64,000 nucleotides of DNA from Muribaculaceae bacterium (GTDB taxonomy: Bacteria > Bacteroidota > Bacteroidia > Bacteroidales > Muribaculaceae), in assembly GCA_017935045.1 (NCBI GenBank), contig JAGBIJ010000003.1, forward strand, positions 1 to 64,000. Reading direction: 5' to 3'. The notes under the pieces are model-generated. The model was given only the letters and a program-made list of their open reading frames with translations, was not told the origin of the DNA and did no database searches. Both the position numbers and the translations under genes were made by a program. Numbering within the stretch: position 1 is the first letter of the stretch; the number at the start of each line of letters is the position of its first letter. Positions 1-8,657 of this stretch are shown here, piece by piece.

Positions 1-183
1 GATTACCGGACCATACAGGATTATCCGATACGCGGGCGGGCCGCATACCTCCATGTGCGCAAGCGCAAATGGCTTGACAAAGCCACCGGCGAGATATTCA
101 GCTATGAATGGGATGTATCCGAGTTCGACGGCACAAGGCTTAACGCCGAGTTTGTCGCTTTTTTAGGGTCAGCGGATTTATAA
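1..183 (+). pseudogene. ISAon1-type transposase N-terminal protein, 3' fragment
   Basis: The window opens inside a reading frame that runs to a TAA at 181-183 (60 codons visible). The peptide has an HVRKRKWLD segment and then a tyrosine/tryptophan, GTRLNAEFVAFL ending. This resembles the C-terminal half of the short N-terminal ORF of ISAon1-family insertion sequences in Bacteroidetes. In that family the DDE transposase ORF normally follows directly. Here only a hairpin and the end of an opposing gene follow, so the element looks like an orphan or remnant. The 5' end lies outside the window, so its intactness cannot be judged. Family assignment is from memory of the motif pattern. Confidence 0.55.
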
Positions 184-213
184 GGCTTTAATGAGTTGCT
201 GGGAAAGAATTAT

Positions 214-235
214 GGCGCGGCCGGATGGTCGCGCC
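214..235. terminator. Bidirectional hairpin between convergent genes
   Basis: A 9-bp stem with one G-T pair (214-222 with 227-235) and a GGAT loop sits between the transposase fragment and the opposing SusD-like gene. T-rich tails are weak on both sides, so it is a probable rather than a textbook terminator. Confidence 0.45.
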
Positions 236-265
236 AATTAGGTTTAGAGCATTTTGTGGTGTGGG

Positions 266-2701
266 TCAGCGGAGGGAGAAGGTCGGAATTGCCTTTTGAT
301 TCAGGGCTGCTGCGGGAGCTTGCTTGTGCTGCCGCGCCGGGTTGACGGCGCGGAGGCTTGCTGGCACGGACGCGGTAGTGGGGATGTCAGCAGGGACTGC
401 CGTAGCTGGAGCGGCGGTTGCGGGCTTGGGGTCGTACATCGTGGTGCTTTGGTATTTGAGCAGAGCCACGTCTATGAGCGGGTTCTCGGTCACAGCCCAG
501 GCGGGAATCTTGAAGCGCCAGCCGTTGGCGGCGTCGGTGGGTGTCGATGCGTTGAAGGCATTGCCGAAGCCTGCTTTGGAAGTACGCGTAATCGGCATGT
601 TCCAGCGTTTGAAGTCAAACCATCCGAAGCCTTCGCCCCAGAGCTCGAGGCGGCGTTCCTTGCGTATGGCTTCGCGTATGTCGTCGATGGCGGAGATATT
701 GAGTTCGTTGCCGGTGCGGACGCTGTGGAGGGTGTTGAGCAGTCTGAGCGCGTCGATGTCGTAGCCAAGTTCGCAGAGCGCTTCGGCTTCGGACAGGAGC
801 ATCTCTGTGGAGCGCATGAAGAGCAACTGTTCGTCGTAAGAGAGTCCTGCTGAGAAGAATTTGAGCTGTGAACCGGAGAGTGCCGTAGAATTATCTGTAG
901 GTTCGGAGCCTACGAGCGGATACTCAAGGTGTCCCAATCCTCGATTCTGAGCGTCAGACACGAGCGTTGAGTAGAGGATGGAGATGGCTATCTGATTGTA
1001 CCAGCTGCCTATGCCGTCGGTCTTGGTGCACGAGCTGTTGCCGTAGAGTTTGCTCAACCCCGGGAAATCGGGATTGCCAGGCAGCACGAAGAGGCGGCGG
1101 CGCACATCTGAAGACTCCATCGAGTCGTAGAGCTCCTTGTTTATAGCAGTGGTGCCGTAGCCTGTCTGCGTGGCGTAATAGCCGTTGCAGCTCCAGCGGA
1201 CATGACTTGATGCGAAAATTAATGACGTAGGAGCGGAGTACCACATCCAGTCGGAGTTGGGCGTGATGTAGCCGGCGAGCAGCTGCTCGTTAGTGGAGGG
1301 GCTGTACAAAGCGGTATGGGTAAGCGCGTTGCCGGAGCAGGATAAGACTCTGTGCCAGTCGTGGTTGAGCAAGGCCAGACGAGCCCCGATACCGCATGCC
1401 ACCTGATAGTTGATGAGCTGTCCGTCGCCTGTCCAGGGCAGCTGTCTGTCCTTCAGGAAAGCAATGGCCTCGTCAACGTCGGCTTTGAGATGGGCGAATA
1501 CCTGGTTCATGGTGGAGAGGGGCTGGTCCTGGCCGTCGAACGTATCGTACCAGGGCAGGCAATAGGCATTGCCGTTGTCCGAGTCCTCCCAGCGGGGAGC
1601 GTAGGCCTGCAGCAGACGCCAGTAGGCGTGGGCGCGTATCAGCTTGAGCTGTGTCTGCACGTGCTTTTTCTCCGTATCGCTCAACGTATAGCTGTCAGCC
1701 AGCTTCATGCCGAGATTGGCGGAGTGTATCAGATTCATGGCATAACTCCATACCCAGTTATGCCATACGTAGTTGTCTTCCCAGTCAGTCATGTTGAAGT
1801 ATATGTTCCAGGCGGGAGCCTGCTCCATGATATAAGGGTCGCCTATCACGTCCTGAGCCAGGCACTCGCCTATCTCTTTCATGATGAAACTCTCGCCGTT
1901 CTCCCACTGGTAGCTGGCTCCATAAGACGTGTCGCCTAAGTAGCCGGTGTACATTTTCCTGAAAGCGGGCGCGATCAGACAGTCGTAAGCCCTGGCGGCA
2001 TCCATCTTGACGGCGCCCACTGTAAAGACTCCGGGCAGCATGTCGGTGTACAGAACGATAGTCCAGGTATTTGGCTCTCCTTCCACGGGAACGAATCCGT
2101 TATTCTTGAATGTGCCGTTTAGACTCTGCAGAACCTGATCGCGCGATGATTTGTGGTTCAGGGTATAGTAGTTCATATAGAAGAGCGACGCATCGGCACT
2201 GTGTTCTACCGGAGTATCATTGTAGCCACCTTCTATCTTGTCACCGTCCAGACAATAGTTTATCGCCGGGAGGTATCCCTTAGGCACGGTTATCTTGAAC
2301 TTAATCCCGGTAAAGGGGGGAAGCGCGACCTCGCCTTCGCTGCCGGCGGCTGCCGGCGCCGAGAATGGCGCTTCGGCCTCGTCAGAGACTATATCATAGC
2401 TGAATTTGAAGCCCTGGGGAACATTGCCGTCTGCCTTTATGGTTACCGGCTGTTCGCCTATTTCGCTCGCAGGGGTAAACACTATGCTGCGGTACTGATT
2501 GTCGAAATATGGCGTGAGCGCGTAGCCTGGCATCGAGGTGTAGTCTACGGAGAATACCGCCTCCCCGTTGCCGTTGCTGCCAGTGGTGTAGACTGTTTTG
2601 CCGTTTGCGTCGAGATACTGTCTGAGGACTGCGTCGGCGTTGACATTAAGCGAGGAAAAGAGCGCCATGGCGGCTATAGAGAGTAAGGTCAGTTTCTTCA
2701 T
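266..2701 (-). CDS. SusD/RagB family protein with N-terminal extension, no lipobox
   Basis: 811 residues. The C-terminal part (roughly 630-745) has the SusD/RagB signature: a MRSTEMLLSEAEAL helix, an AIRKERRLELWGEG segment and FDFKRW. The middle has the RAHAYWRLLQAYAP helix of the TPR-like SusD core. SusD proteins are outer-membrane lipoproteins that bind glycans or peptides beside a SusC TonB-dependent transporter. Three things are odd. The signal peptide (1-23, ending NVNADA) has no cysteine, so no lipid anchor is predicted. About 230 extra residues precede the SusD core. The last ~60 residues are an Ala/Pro-rich tail. No susC is adjacent. Its ATG overlaps the upstream gene's stop (ATGA), so the two are co-translated. 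Binding partner and substrate are unknown. Confidence 0.85.
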   Translation of the reverse strand: MKKLTLLSIAAMALFSSLNVNADAVLRQYLDANGKTVYTTGSNGNGEAVFSVDYTSMPGYALTPYFDNQYRSIVFTPASEIGEQPVTIKADGNVPQGFKFSYDIVSDEAEAPFSAPAAAGSEGEVALPPFTGIKFKITVPKGYLPAINYCLDGDKIEGGYNDTPVEHSADASLFYMNYYTLNHKSSRDQVLQSLNGTFKNNGFVPVEGEPNTWTIVLYTDMLPGVFTVGAVKMDAARAYDCLIAPAFRKMYTGYLGDTSYGASYQWENGESFIMKEIGECLAQDVIGDPYIMEQAPAWNIYFNMTDWEDNYVWHNWVWSYAMNLIHSANLGMKLADSYTLSDTEKKHVQTQLKLIRAHAYWRLLQAYAPRWEDSDNGNAYCLPWYDTFDGQDQPLSTMNQVFAHLKADVDEAIAFLKDRQLPWTGDGQLINYQVACGIGARLALLNHDWHRVLSCSGNALTHTALYSPSTNEQLLAGYITPNSDWMWYSAPTSLIFASSHVRWSCNGYYATQTGYGTTAINKELYDSMESSDVRRRLFVLPGNPDFPGLSKLYGNSSCTKTDGIGSWYNQIAISILYSTLVSDAQNRGLGHLEYPLVGSEPTDNSTALSGSQLKFFSAGLSYDEQLLFMRSTEMLLSEAEALCELGYDIDALRLLNTLHSVRTGNELNISAIDDIREAIRKERRLELWGEGFGWFDFKRWNMPITRTSKAGFGNAFNASTPTDAANGWRFKIPAWAVTENPLIDVALLKYQSTTMYDPKPATAAPATAVPADIPTTASVPASLRAVNPARQHKQAPAAALNQKAIPTFSLR

Positions 2702-3228
2702 TTCAGTAAGAATTTAGATGTAAAACTTCCGGCTTTCACTATCACGGCGCCCGGAGCGTAGGGCGACAGGTCGATACTGAGGACAGCGTCGGGGGCGCAG
2801 GAGCGTGAGGCGAGCATGGTTCCGTCGAGGCTGAATACAGCGATATCCAGAGGCTGGCCGGCAGGCTGCACCTCAAGCGTGTTGCGTAGGATGCGTACCT
2901 TTAGGTTGGCGCCGGCGATGCCGTTGACTGAGCCGTAAGCCTCGTTGGGGATGAAGTCAAGGCGGCTGATGTCCGTTGTAGGGATGCGGGCGCACTCTTT
3001 ACTCTCTCGGATTCCTTCGTCATTGTACTCGATAGTGTAGATGACGAGATCATAGGCATTGTCCTCATAGTTGAAAGCTGAGTACATGCCGGGTGTAAGC
3101 TCGATTCTCGTGACAGTCTTGTCGCGGCGCAGGATGTCGACATAGTCGTAGCCTATCTCCTGTGCGAACGCGCCGGGCGCAAGCAGCAATGCGCCGGCGC
3201 ACAGCAAGGTTTGTAGGATTTTTTTCAT
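2698..3228 (-). CDS. Small secreted protein with T9SS-like C-terminal tail
   Basis: 176 residues with a clear signal peptide (1-22, cleavage after AFA). The last ~75 residues form the short beta-sandwich pattern of type A sorting domains used by the type IX secretion system: a LEV strand, an AVFSLDG strand, a PGAVIVKAG strand, and a basic end KFLLK. The middle (25-95) has a YxYVDILRRD segment and no family I recognise. It is the first gene of a two-gene operon with the SusD-like gene, overlapping it by 4 bases, which suggests that the two proteins act together at the cell surface. Export by T9SS is inference from the tail; the tail is shorter and less canonical than in Porphyromonas cargo. 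Confidence 0.75.
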   Translation of the reverse strand: MKKILQTLLCAGALLLAPGAFAQEIGYDYVDILRRDKTVTRIELTPGMYSAFNYEDNAYDLVIYTIEYNDEGIRESKECARIPTTDISRLDFIPNEAYGSVNGIAGANLKVRILRNTLEVQPAGQPLDIAVFSLDGTMLASRSCAPDAVLSIDLSPYAPGAVIVKAGSFTSKFLLK

Positions 3229-3263
3229 AAATCAAGACAATTAGGTTGATAATGTTACGGCGA

Positions 3264-3294
3264 TAAAATTACGGAAAAGAAATGAAAACAACAA
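3264..3294 (-). promoter_or_regulatory. Promoter for the SusD-like operon
   Basis: On the minus strand TTG (3292-3294) is followed after exactly 20 bases by TAATTTTA (3264-3271), close to the Bacteroidetes -7 box TAnnTTTG. The start codon lies 35 bases further on. Confidence 0.45.
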
Positions 3295-3356
3295 GAAATC
3301 GGAGAATTATTTTTCCAAAATGCCCGTTTTCGTGCCGAATCGCGCGACTATGGGCG

Positions 3357-3938
3357 TCAGGGTAGGAGGCGGAATGTCAGGCGATGGTAGGGGGTGGGGC
3401 CGTATTGGGCTATGGCCTGGCGGTGGGCTTTGGTGGGGTAGGCTTTGTTTTGAGCCCATCCGTATTGAGGGTATTCGCGTGCGAGTGTGTCCATCAGGGC
3501 GTCGCGGTGGGTCTTGGCCAGTATGGACGCTGCGGCTATGGAGGCGTACGTAGCATCGCCGTGTACGACGGTGGTGTGGGGTATTCCGTCGGGATGGGGC
3601 TTGAAGCGGTTGCCGTCAACAAGGATGTGGTCGGGGCGTATGTCAAGTCCGCTTACGGCACGCTGCATGCCTAAGATTGAAGCGTTGAGTATATTGATTC
3701 GGTCGATTTCGGCGGGACTGACCATGACGACACACCAGGCGAGGGCCTGGCTCTCTATTATGGGCCGGAGTGTGCCGCGCTGTCTTTCGGTAAGCTTTTT
3801 GGAGTCGTCGAGGAGCGGATGGCTGAATCCCGGGGGCAATATCACTGCTGCGCACGCTACCGGACCGGCCAGACAGCCTCGTCCCGCTTCGTCGCATCCG
3901 GCTTCAAGTCGGTCGGGCAGAAGATAGGGCTGCAGCAT
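3357..3938 (-). CDS. rnhB: Ribonuclease HII
   Basis: 193 residues, usual length for the family. RNase HII nicks the RNA strand of DNA-RNA hybrids and starts removal of single ribonucleotides from DNA in the cytosol. Motif [15 protein letters not shown] (near residue 14), supplies the Asp-Glu metal ligands. The third acidic ligand is in VDGN (near 110), and [16 protein letters not shown] (near 128) is the conserved C-terminal helix. It starts 7 bases after the end of the polyprenyl synthase gene on the same strand, so the two are probably one transcript. The ORF begins MLQPYLLP, which keeps the usual short lead before motif I. Confidence 0.96.
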   Translation of the reverse strand: MLQPYLLPDRLEAGCDEAGRGCLAGPVACAAVILPPGFSHPLLDDSKKLTERQRGTLRPIIESQALAWCVVMVSPAEIDRINILNASILGMQRAVSGLDIRPDHILVDGNRFKPHPDGIPHTTVVHGDATYASIAAASILAKTHRDALMDTLAREYPQYGWAQNKAYPTKAHRQAIAQYGPTPYHRLTFRLLP

Positions 3939-3945
3939 GAGGGAA

Positions 3946-4917
3946 TCAGTTTTTGCGTGCTATGATGAATGTGAAGATATCGCGGAGTGCGTCTCGCGTG
4001 GGGGAGGCAGGGTAGGAGAGCAGCCAGGGCAAAGCCTCTGTATGGAGTCTTTCCATCTCGGAGTACGCGAATTCGATGCCGCCGTTGTCTTTGGTAAACT
4101 GAATCAGCGACTGAATCTCAGTGTCGATCAGGTTTCCGCGGCGTATCAGCTCTTTCATGCGGTCGCTCTGGTCGGCCGGGGCTACCTGGAGGGCGTGGAG
4201 CAGAGGAAGCGTTACCTTGCCTTCGCGTAAGTCGTTGCCGGTAGGTTTGCCGATTTCGTCATCAGAGAAATAGTCGAATATGTCATCGCGGATCTGGAAA
4301 CAGAGTCCGAGTTGCTCGGCGTACATGACAAGGGGCCGGGAGAGTTCTGCCGGAGCGTCGACGGCTTCGGCGCCGACACGGGCGCATTGCATGAACAGTG
4401 AGGCTGTCTTCTTGCGTATGGCTGTGAAGTAGTCTGCAATGCGGAATTGCTGTTCGCGGGCATTGCAGATCTGGTGTATCTCTCCGAGCGACAATTCTTT
4501 GCCTAATTCGGACAGTGCTTCAACGATAGGCAGGGAGCCGGTCAGGACGCCTTCATTGAGCGCGCCGGACATGAAGTAATCGCCGACAAGGACAGCTATG
4601 TGGTTGTCCCATATAGCGTTGATGGTACGGCGTCCTCGGCGTGTGAGGGTGTCGTCGACGACATCGTCATGGATGAGCGAGGCATTGTGCAGCATTTCCA
4701 TGGAGGCGGCCGCATGTAGCACCCGATCTGTGACGGAGCCGAGCAGACGTGCCGAAAGCATGACCATGACAGGACGTATCTGCTTTCCTTTGGACTGCAG
4801 ATAGCGTGTAACGATTTCGTTCATAAGCGGTGTAGGAGTAGCGAGCGCCTCAGCGATTATCTCATTGAGGCGGCGCAGTTCCGGGGCCAGGTCATTTGTT
4901 ATGTCGGCGAATGTCAT
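3946..4917 (-). CDS. ispB: Trans-polyprenyl diphosphate synthase
   Basis: 323 residues of the isoprenyl diphosphate synthase fold. The first Asp-rich motif is LIHDDVVDD (near residue 82) and the second is QIRDDIFDY (near 210). Both bind Mg-diphosphate for head-to-tail chain extension with isopentenyl diphosphate. The upstream GKQIRP segment is also conserved. Long-chain members of this family in Bacteroidales make the side chain of menaquinone. Product chain length cannot be read from sequence alone, so the symbol follows the closest family name. First gene of a two-gene unit with rnhB. A perfect TACCTTTG -7 box lies only 8 bases before ATG. Confidence 0.9.
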   Translation of the reverse strand: MTFADITNDLAPELRRLNEIIAEALATPTPLMNEIVTRYLQSKGKQIRPVMVMLSARLLGSVTDRVLHAAASMEMLHNASLIHDDVVDDTLTRRGRRTINAIWDNHIAVLVGDYFMSGALNEGVLTGSLPIVEALSELGKELSLGEIHQICNAREQQFRIADYFTAIRKKTASLFMQCARVGAEAVDAPAELSRPLVMYAEQLGLCFQIRDDIFDYFSDDEIGKPTGNDLREGKVTLPLLHALQVAPADQSDRMKELIRRGNLIDTEIQSLIQFTKDNGGIEFAYSEMERLHTEALPWLLSYPASPTRDALRDIFTFIIARKN

Positions 4918-4925
4918 ACAGGGTA

Positions 4926-4933
4926 CAAAGGTA
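4926..4933 (-). promoter_or_regulatory. -7 box of ispB-rnhB, near-leaderless
   Basis: TACCTTTG on the minus strand, followed by 8 bases and then the ATG at 4917. A start site 4-7 bases after this box would leave almost no 5' leader. The -33 element is weak. Confidence 0.6.
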
Positions 4934-4974
4934 GTTATTTTTTTTGAAAAACGAGTGAATCGGCCGGCTGGATT

Positions 4975-5004
4975 TTGGATTTCCGTATTTATTCCTTAAC
5001 TTTG
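4975..5004 (+). promoter_or_regulatory. polA promoter, near-leaderless
   Basis: TTG (4975-4977), a 19-base spacer and a perfect TAACTTTG (4997-5004). ATG of polA follows after 7 bases, so the transcript should begin at or within a few bases of the start codon. Confidence 0.65.
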
Positions 5005-5011
5005 TAGGAGT

Positions 5012-7768
5012 ATGGAAAAGCCACGTTTATTTCTTTTAGATGCCTATGCGCTGATTTTCAGGGCTTATTATGCGCTGATAAAGATGCCGCGCATTACTTC
5101 GTCGGGACTCAACACCTCGGCCATATTCGGATTTGTCAATACGCTGGAGGAGCTTCTGAAAAAGGAGAATCCTACGCATATCGCTGTCTGCTTCGATCCG
5201 CAGGGACCTACGTTCCGCCATGAAGCATACGCCGAATACAAGGGGGAGCGTGAGGCTACGCCTGAGGACATCAAGCTCTCCATACCTATAATCAAGGAGA
5301 TAATCAGGGCTTACAACATACCTGTATTGGAAGTGGCGGGCTTTGAGGCGGACGATGTGATAGGCACTATGTCGGTCAAGGCTTCCGAGGCGGGTTTCAT
5401 CACATATATGATGACTCCGGACAAGGATTTCGGTCAGCTTGTCAGCGATACAGTATTGCAATATAAGCCGGCATACCGCGGCCAGGATTTTGAGTTGCGC
5501 GGACCCGACGAGGTGTGTGCCAGATACGGTATATCGCGTCCTTCGCAGGTAATAGATATTCTGGCGTTGATGGGGGATAAGGTGGACAACATACCAGGTT
5601 GCCCCGGCGTAGGGGAAAAGACGGCGTCGAAGCTGGTAAGCGAGTATGGCAGCGTGGACAATCTTATCGCGTCGACGGAAAGCCTGAAAGGCGCTTTGAA
5701 GAAAAAGGTAGAGGACAATTCCGAACAGATCGTTTTTTCAAAATATCTGGCTACCATCAGGACTGATGTCCCCATTGACACCGAGCCTTCGGATCTTATA
5801 CGCCGGAGAGAGAATACCGAGGAACTGTTTGATATCTTCAGCCGTCTGGAATTCCGTACGCTGCGTAAGCGTATTGAGGAGCGCCTGGGGATGGGTGCGC
5901 GACCTTCGGCGCAGATATCCCTGTTTGATACACCGGAGCCTGATACACCGGAGCCTGTGTCTGCTGCCGCAGCTGCGGCGGAGATGGATTATGGTGTGAC
6001 GGATACCGCGGAGGGCCTTGCCGCCCTGCGGGCTGAGGCGGCGTCATCGGAGAGGACAAGTGTCTTTACCGTGGCTGACAGTGACAGCGATATGGCTGCC
6101 AGGCCGGTAGGCTGGGCCGTAAGCACCGCAGAGGGACGGGCGCGCCTGCTGCCGGCGTCGCTAAAGGGCGCCCTGGAGTTTGTGGCGGAGCTGTACGCCG
6201 ACAAGGGCAAGACGACGGTAAGCGAAGACGTGAAGCGGGACCTGGTTATCATAGCTAACGCATCGGGTACGGAGATACGCGATCTGGGCGCTACGGACTT
6301 CTTTGATGTGAAAATAGCCCACTATGTGCTTGAACCCGAGATGCGTCATTCATTGGGGATGCTTGCGTCAACGTATCTGGGCATGGCAGTCGAGGAATAT
6401 GAGGCGATAGGCGGCAAAGGCGCGCGTCGCATCCTCCCGTCGCAGCTTGCTCACACAAAGCTTATGGAGTGGGCTTGCGGATGCGCAGATGCCATACGGC
6501 GGCTGTATGCACCGCTGCGCGATGCTGTGGAGCAAGAGGAGATGACCCCGTTGCTGCGCGACATAGAGTTGCCGCTTGTGCCTGTATTGGCCGATATGGA
6601 ACGTACGGGTGTGAGTGTCGATGTGGTTGCCCTGAACCGTGCCGCAGAGACGATGCGCGGCAAAATAGGCGCGCTGGAACAGGAAATCTACGGTCTGGCC
6701 GGAGAGGAGTTTAACGTAGGTTCTCCGGCGAAAGTCGGCGAGATACTTTTTGACAAGATGCAGCTTGACGCCAAAGCCAAAAAGACGCGCACGGGGCAGT
6801 ATTCCACCTCGGAGGAGGTGCTTGAGAAGATAGCCCATCTGAATCCGATAGTGGGCAAGATACTGGAGTTCCGCCAGCTGCGCAAGCTGCTGAACACATA
6901 TCTGACGGTGCTTCCATCCGCCATAAATCCCGCTACAGGCCGCATACATACCACTTATAATCAGACTGTGACGGCCACGGGCAGAATTTCATCGTCCGAC
7001 CCGAACCTGCAGAACATACCTGTACGCGATGAAGTGGGGCGAGAGATACGCCGCGCTTTCATACCTTCCGGGGGCAATCTGTTTCTGTCTGCCGACTATA
7101 GTCAGATCGAGCTTCGTCTGGTGGCGGACTTCGCCTCAGACGAGGTAATGCTCGATGCTTTCCGGCATAACCGTGACATCCACGCCATTACGGCGTCAAA
7201 GATTTACCACGAGCCGCTTGAGGCAGTGACATCCACGCAGCGAAGAAAGGCCAAGACGGCCAATTTCGGCATATTGTACGGCATATCGGCTTTTGGTCTG
7301 GCATCGCGTCTGAGTATACCCCGCTCCGAGGCCAAAGAGCTGATAGACGGATATTTCGCCACTTTCCCTACGGTGCATGAATATATGTCCGCCAGTGTGG
7401 CCCAAGCACGTGAAAAGGGATATGTCAGCACCATCATGGGGCGCAAGCGCCGTCTGCCGGATATTCACAGCAAGAATCCTGTGGTACGCGGCTATGCCGA
7501 ACGCAACGCCATCAACGCGCCTATCCAGGGTTCCGCAGCCGATATCATCAAGATCGCCATGGTACGCATCTATGATGAAATGACGAGGCGCGGCATGCGT
7601 TCGCGCATGACTATGCAGGTACACGATGAACTGAATTTTGATGTCGTACCGGAAGAATTGTCCGAGCTTCAGGAGCTGGTGGTACGCCAGATGGAGAACG
7701 CCTACAGCAGCCGCGTGCGTCTTACCGCATCGGTAGGCGTAGGCGCCGACTGGCTTGACGCTCACTGA
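5012..7768 (+). CDS. polA: DNA polymerase I
   Basis: 918 residues. Residues 1-290 are the 5'-3' exonuclease (FLLDAYALIFRAYYA, and GDKVDNIPGCPGVGEKTA for the H3TH). Residues ~540-918 are the family A polymerase: motif A SADYSQIELR, motif B RRKAKTANFGILYG, motif C QVHDELNF. The enzyme fills gaps and removes RNA primers during lagging-strand repair. The middle domain (320-520) aligns with the 3'-5' proofreading domain but looks inactive: the first DxE pair is absent, Asn of NxKYD is Asp (DVKRD), and the YxxxD motif reads WACGC. A 15-bp tandem repeat (5927-5956) lies in the linker before it. It converges on the Lrp gene with 9 bases between. Confidence 0.97.
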   Translation: MEKPRLFLLDAYALIFRAYYALIKMPRITSSGLNTSAIFGFVNTLEELLKKENPTHIAVCFDPQGPTFRHEAYAEYKGEREATPEDIKLSIPIIKEIIRAYNIPVLEVAGFEADDVIGTMSVKASEAGFITYMMTPDKDFGQLVSDTVLQYKPAYRGQDFELRGPDEVCARYGISRPSQVIDILALMGDKVDNIPGCPGVGEKTASKLVSEYGSVDNLIASTESLKGALKKKVEDNSEQIVFSKYLATIRTDVPIDTEPSDLIRRRENTEELFDIFSRLEFRTLRKRIEERLGMGARPSAQISLFDTPEPDTPEPVSAAAAAAEMDYGVTDTAEGLAALRAEAASSERTSVFTVADSDSDMAARPVGWAVSTAEGRARLLPASLKGALEFVAELYADKGKTTVSEDVKRDLVIIANASGTEIRDLGATDFFDVKIAHYVLEPEMRHSLGMLASTYLGMAVEEYEAIGGKGARRILPSQLAHTKLMEWACGCADAIRRLYAPLRDAVEQEEMTPLLRDIELPLVPVLADMERTGVSVDVVALNRAAETMRGKIGALEQEIYGLAGEEFNVGSPAKVGEILFDKMQLDAKAKKTRTGQYSTSEEVLEKIAHLNPIVGKILEFRQLRKLLNTYLTVLPSAINPATGRIHTTYNQTVTATGRISSSDPNLQNIPVRDEVGREIRRAFIPSGGNLFLSADYSQIELRLVADFASDEVMLDAFRHNRDIHAITASKIYHEPLEAVTSTQRRKAKTANFGILYGISAFGLASRLSIPRSEAKELIDGYFATFPTVHEYMSASVAQAREKGYVSTIMGRKRRLPDIHSKNPVVRGYAERNAINAPIQGSAADIIKIAMVRIYDEMTRRGMRSRMTMQVHDELNFDVVPEELSELQELVVRQMENAYSSRVRLTASVGVGADWLDAH

Positions 7769-7780
7769 CGCAGAGCGTCA
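7766..7780. terminator. Short palindrome holding both convergent stop codons
   Basis: TGACGC-AGA-GCGTCA is a perfect 6-bp inverted repeat. Its left TGA is the polA stop and its right arm is the complement of the Lrp-gene stop. It could act as a weak two-way terminator. No T-tract follows. Confidence 0.3.
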
Positions 7781-8290
7781 GTCTTCATCGGTAATGGACG
7801 AAGGCGCTATTATGTCGAAGTTCTGCTTGACTACGTCCATGACAAACGACGACTCAATGGTGCCGATCGAGTCTACATGCCCCAATACATTGACTATGAA
7901 ATTTTTATAATATTTCATATCGGGCGCGTTAATCTTCAGCAGATAATCATATCTGCCGGAGATATGGTAGCACTCCGAGACTTCTGGAATCTTCTGCATG
8001 ACGTTTACGAAATCAGTCACGACATCAAAAGTCAGCTGACGGAGCTTGACCATGCAGAAAACGCAGAATCCGCGGTGTACCTTTTCGGCATCGACGATAG
8101 CCACGTAGCGGGTAATGATGCCGGTAGAGTCGAGCTTCTTCCATCGTTCGAAAACGGGGGTGGCCGAAAGCCTGACTTTCGCGGCCAGCTCCTTGAGGGT
8201 AATGCGGGCGTTGCGCTGCAATATGGAAAGAATCTGAAGGTCTATCTTGTCAAGATTCTTGGGCGAAGATTTTTCTATTTTGGAGTTCAT
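7778..8290 (-). CDS. Lrp/AsnC family transcriptional regulator
   Basis: 170 residues. Residues 14-60 form the AsnC-type helix-turn-helix (KIDLQILSILQRNARITLKE, then LSATPVFERWKKL). Residues 75-155 are the RAM/AsnC ligand-binding beta-alpha fold (VSECYHISGRYDYLLKI, then SIGTIESSFVM). These proteins form octamers, sense amino acids and control amino-acid or nitrogen genes. The gene stands alone and converges with polA, so its targets are not indicated by context. An extra ~10 residues precede the HTH. The effector amino acid cannot be inferred. Confidence 0.93.
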   Translation of the reverse strand: MNSKIEKSSPKNLDKIDLQILSILQRNARITLKELAAKVRLSATPVFERWKKLDSTGIITRYVAIVDAEKVHRGFCVFCMVKLRQLTFDVVTDFVNVMQKIPEVSECYHISGRYDYLLKINAPDMKYYKNFIVNVLGHVDSIGTIESSFVMDVVKQNFDIIAPSSITDED

Positions 8291-8364
8291 AAAGAATATG
8301 ATTATTGATGATTTTTGGTTGAAGACGGCGGTATCAGATTAATTTTCCAAATTTGCATAATCGC

Positions 8365-8395
8365 TTGGAGAAAGTATACAAAAGTGCTAACTTTG
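8365..8395 (+). promoter_or_regulatory. Strong promoter for a small transcription unit
   Basis: TTG (8365-8367), a 20-base spacer and a perfect TAACTTTG (8388-8395) point rightward into a stretch with no large gene. Confidence 0.6.
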
Positions 8396-8403
8396 CATAG
8401 TCA

Positions 8404-8565
8404 ATGGGGAAGCACACAGCTTTCTCAGGGAGCCGATATCGGCGTGCTGCCGAGCGGCTGCCATACTCACGAGTGAATGTGTATAAATCTGATGAAGTAA
8501 TTCCGACGTTCAGGCATTGTGAAAGGTCTGAGAGTCGTATGATAGGAATATTAGGTAGTAAATAA
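8404..8565 (+). CDS. Candidate 53-residue small protein (or sRNA region)
   Basis: A 53-codon ORF starts 8 bases after the perfect -7 box, the same spacing as ispB and the acyltransferase gene, and is followed 93 bases later by a strong rightward terminator. The peptide is basic (RYRRAAERL near residue 11) with no signal peptide, membrane segment or family that I recognise. The unit could equally be a ~290-nt non-coding RNA with the ORF being chance; no Shine-Dalgarno sequence can decide this because the leader would be nearly absent. The promoter and terminator are much better supported than the coding claim. Confidence 0.35.
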   Translation: MGKHTAFSGSRYRRAAERLPYSRVNVYKSDEVIPTFRHCERSESRMIGILGSK

Positions 8566-8657
8566 TTAGTCGAAAAGCGTAATTTTTGATGATTGGAACA
8601 ACACAATGATGTAGTAAGCAATAGTTTAAAATTACTTTCATCAGGTATTGAGTTTAT

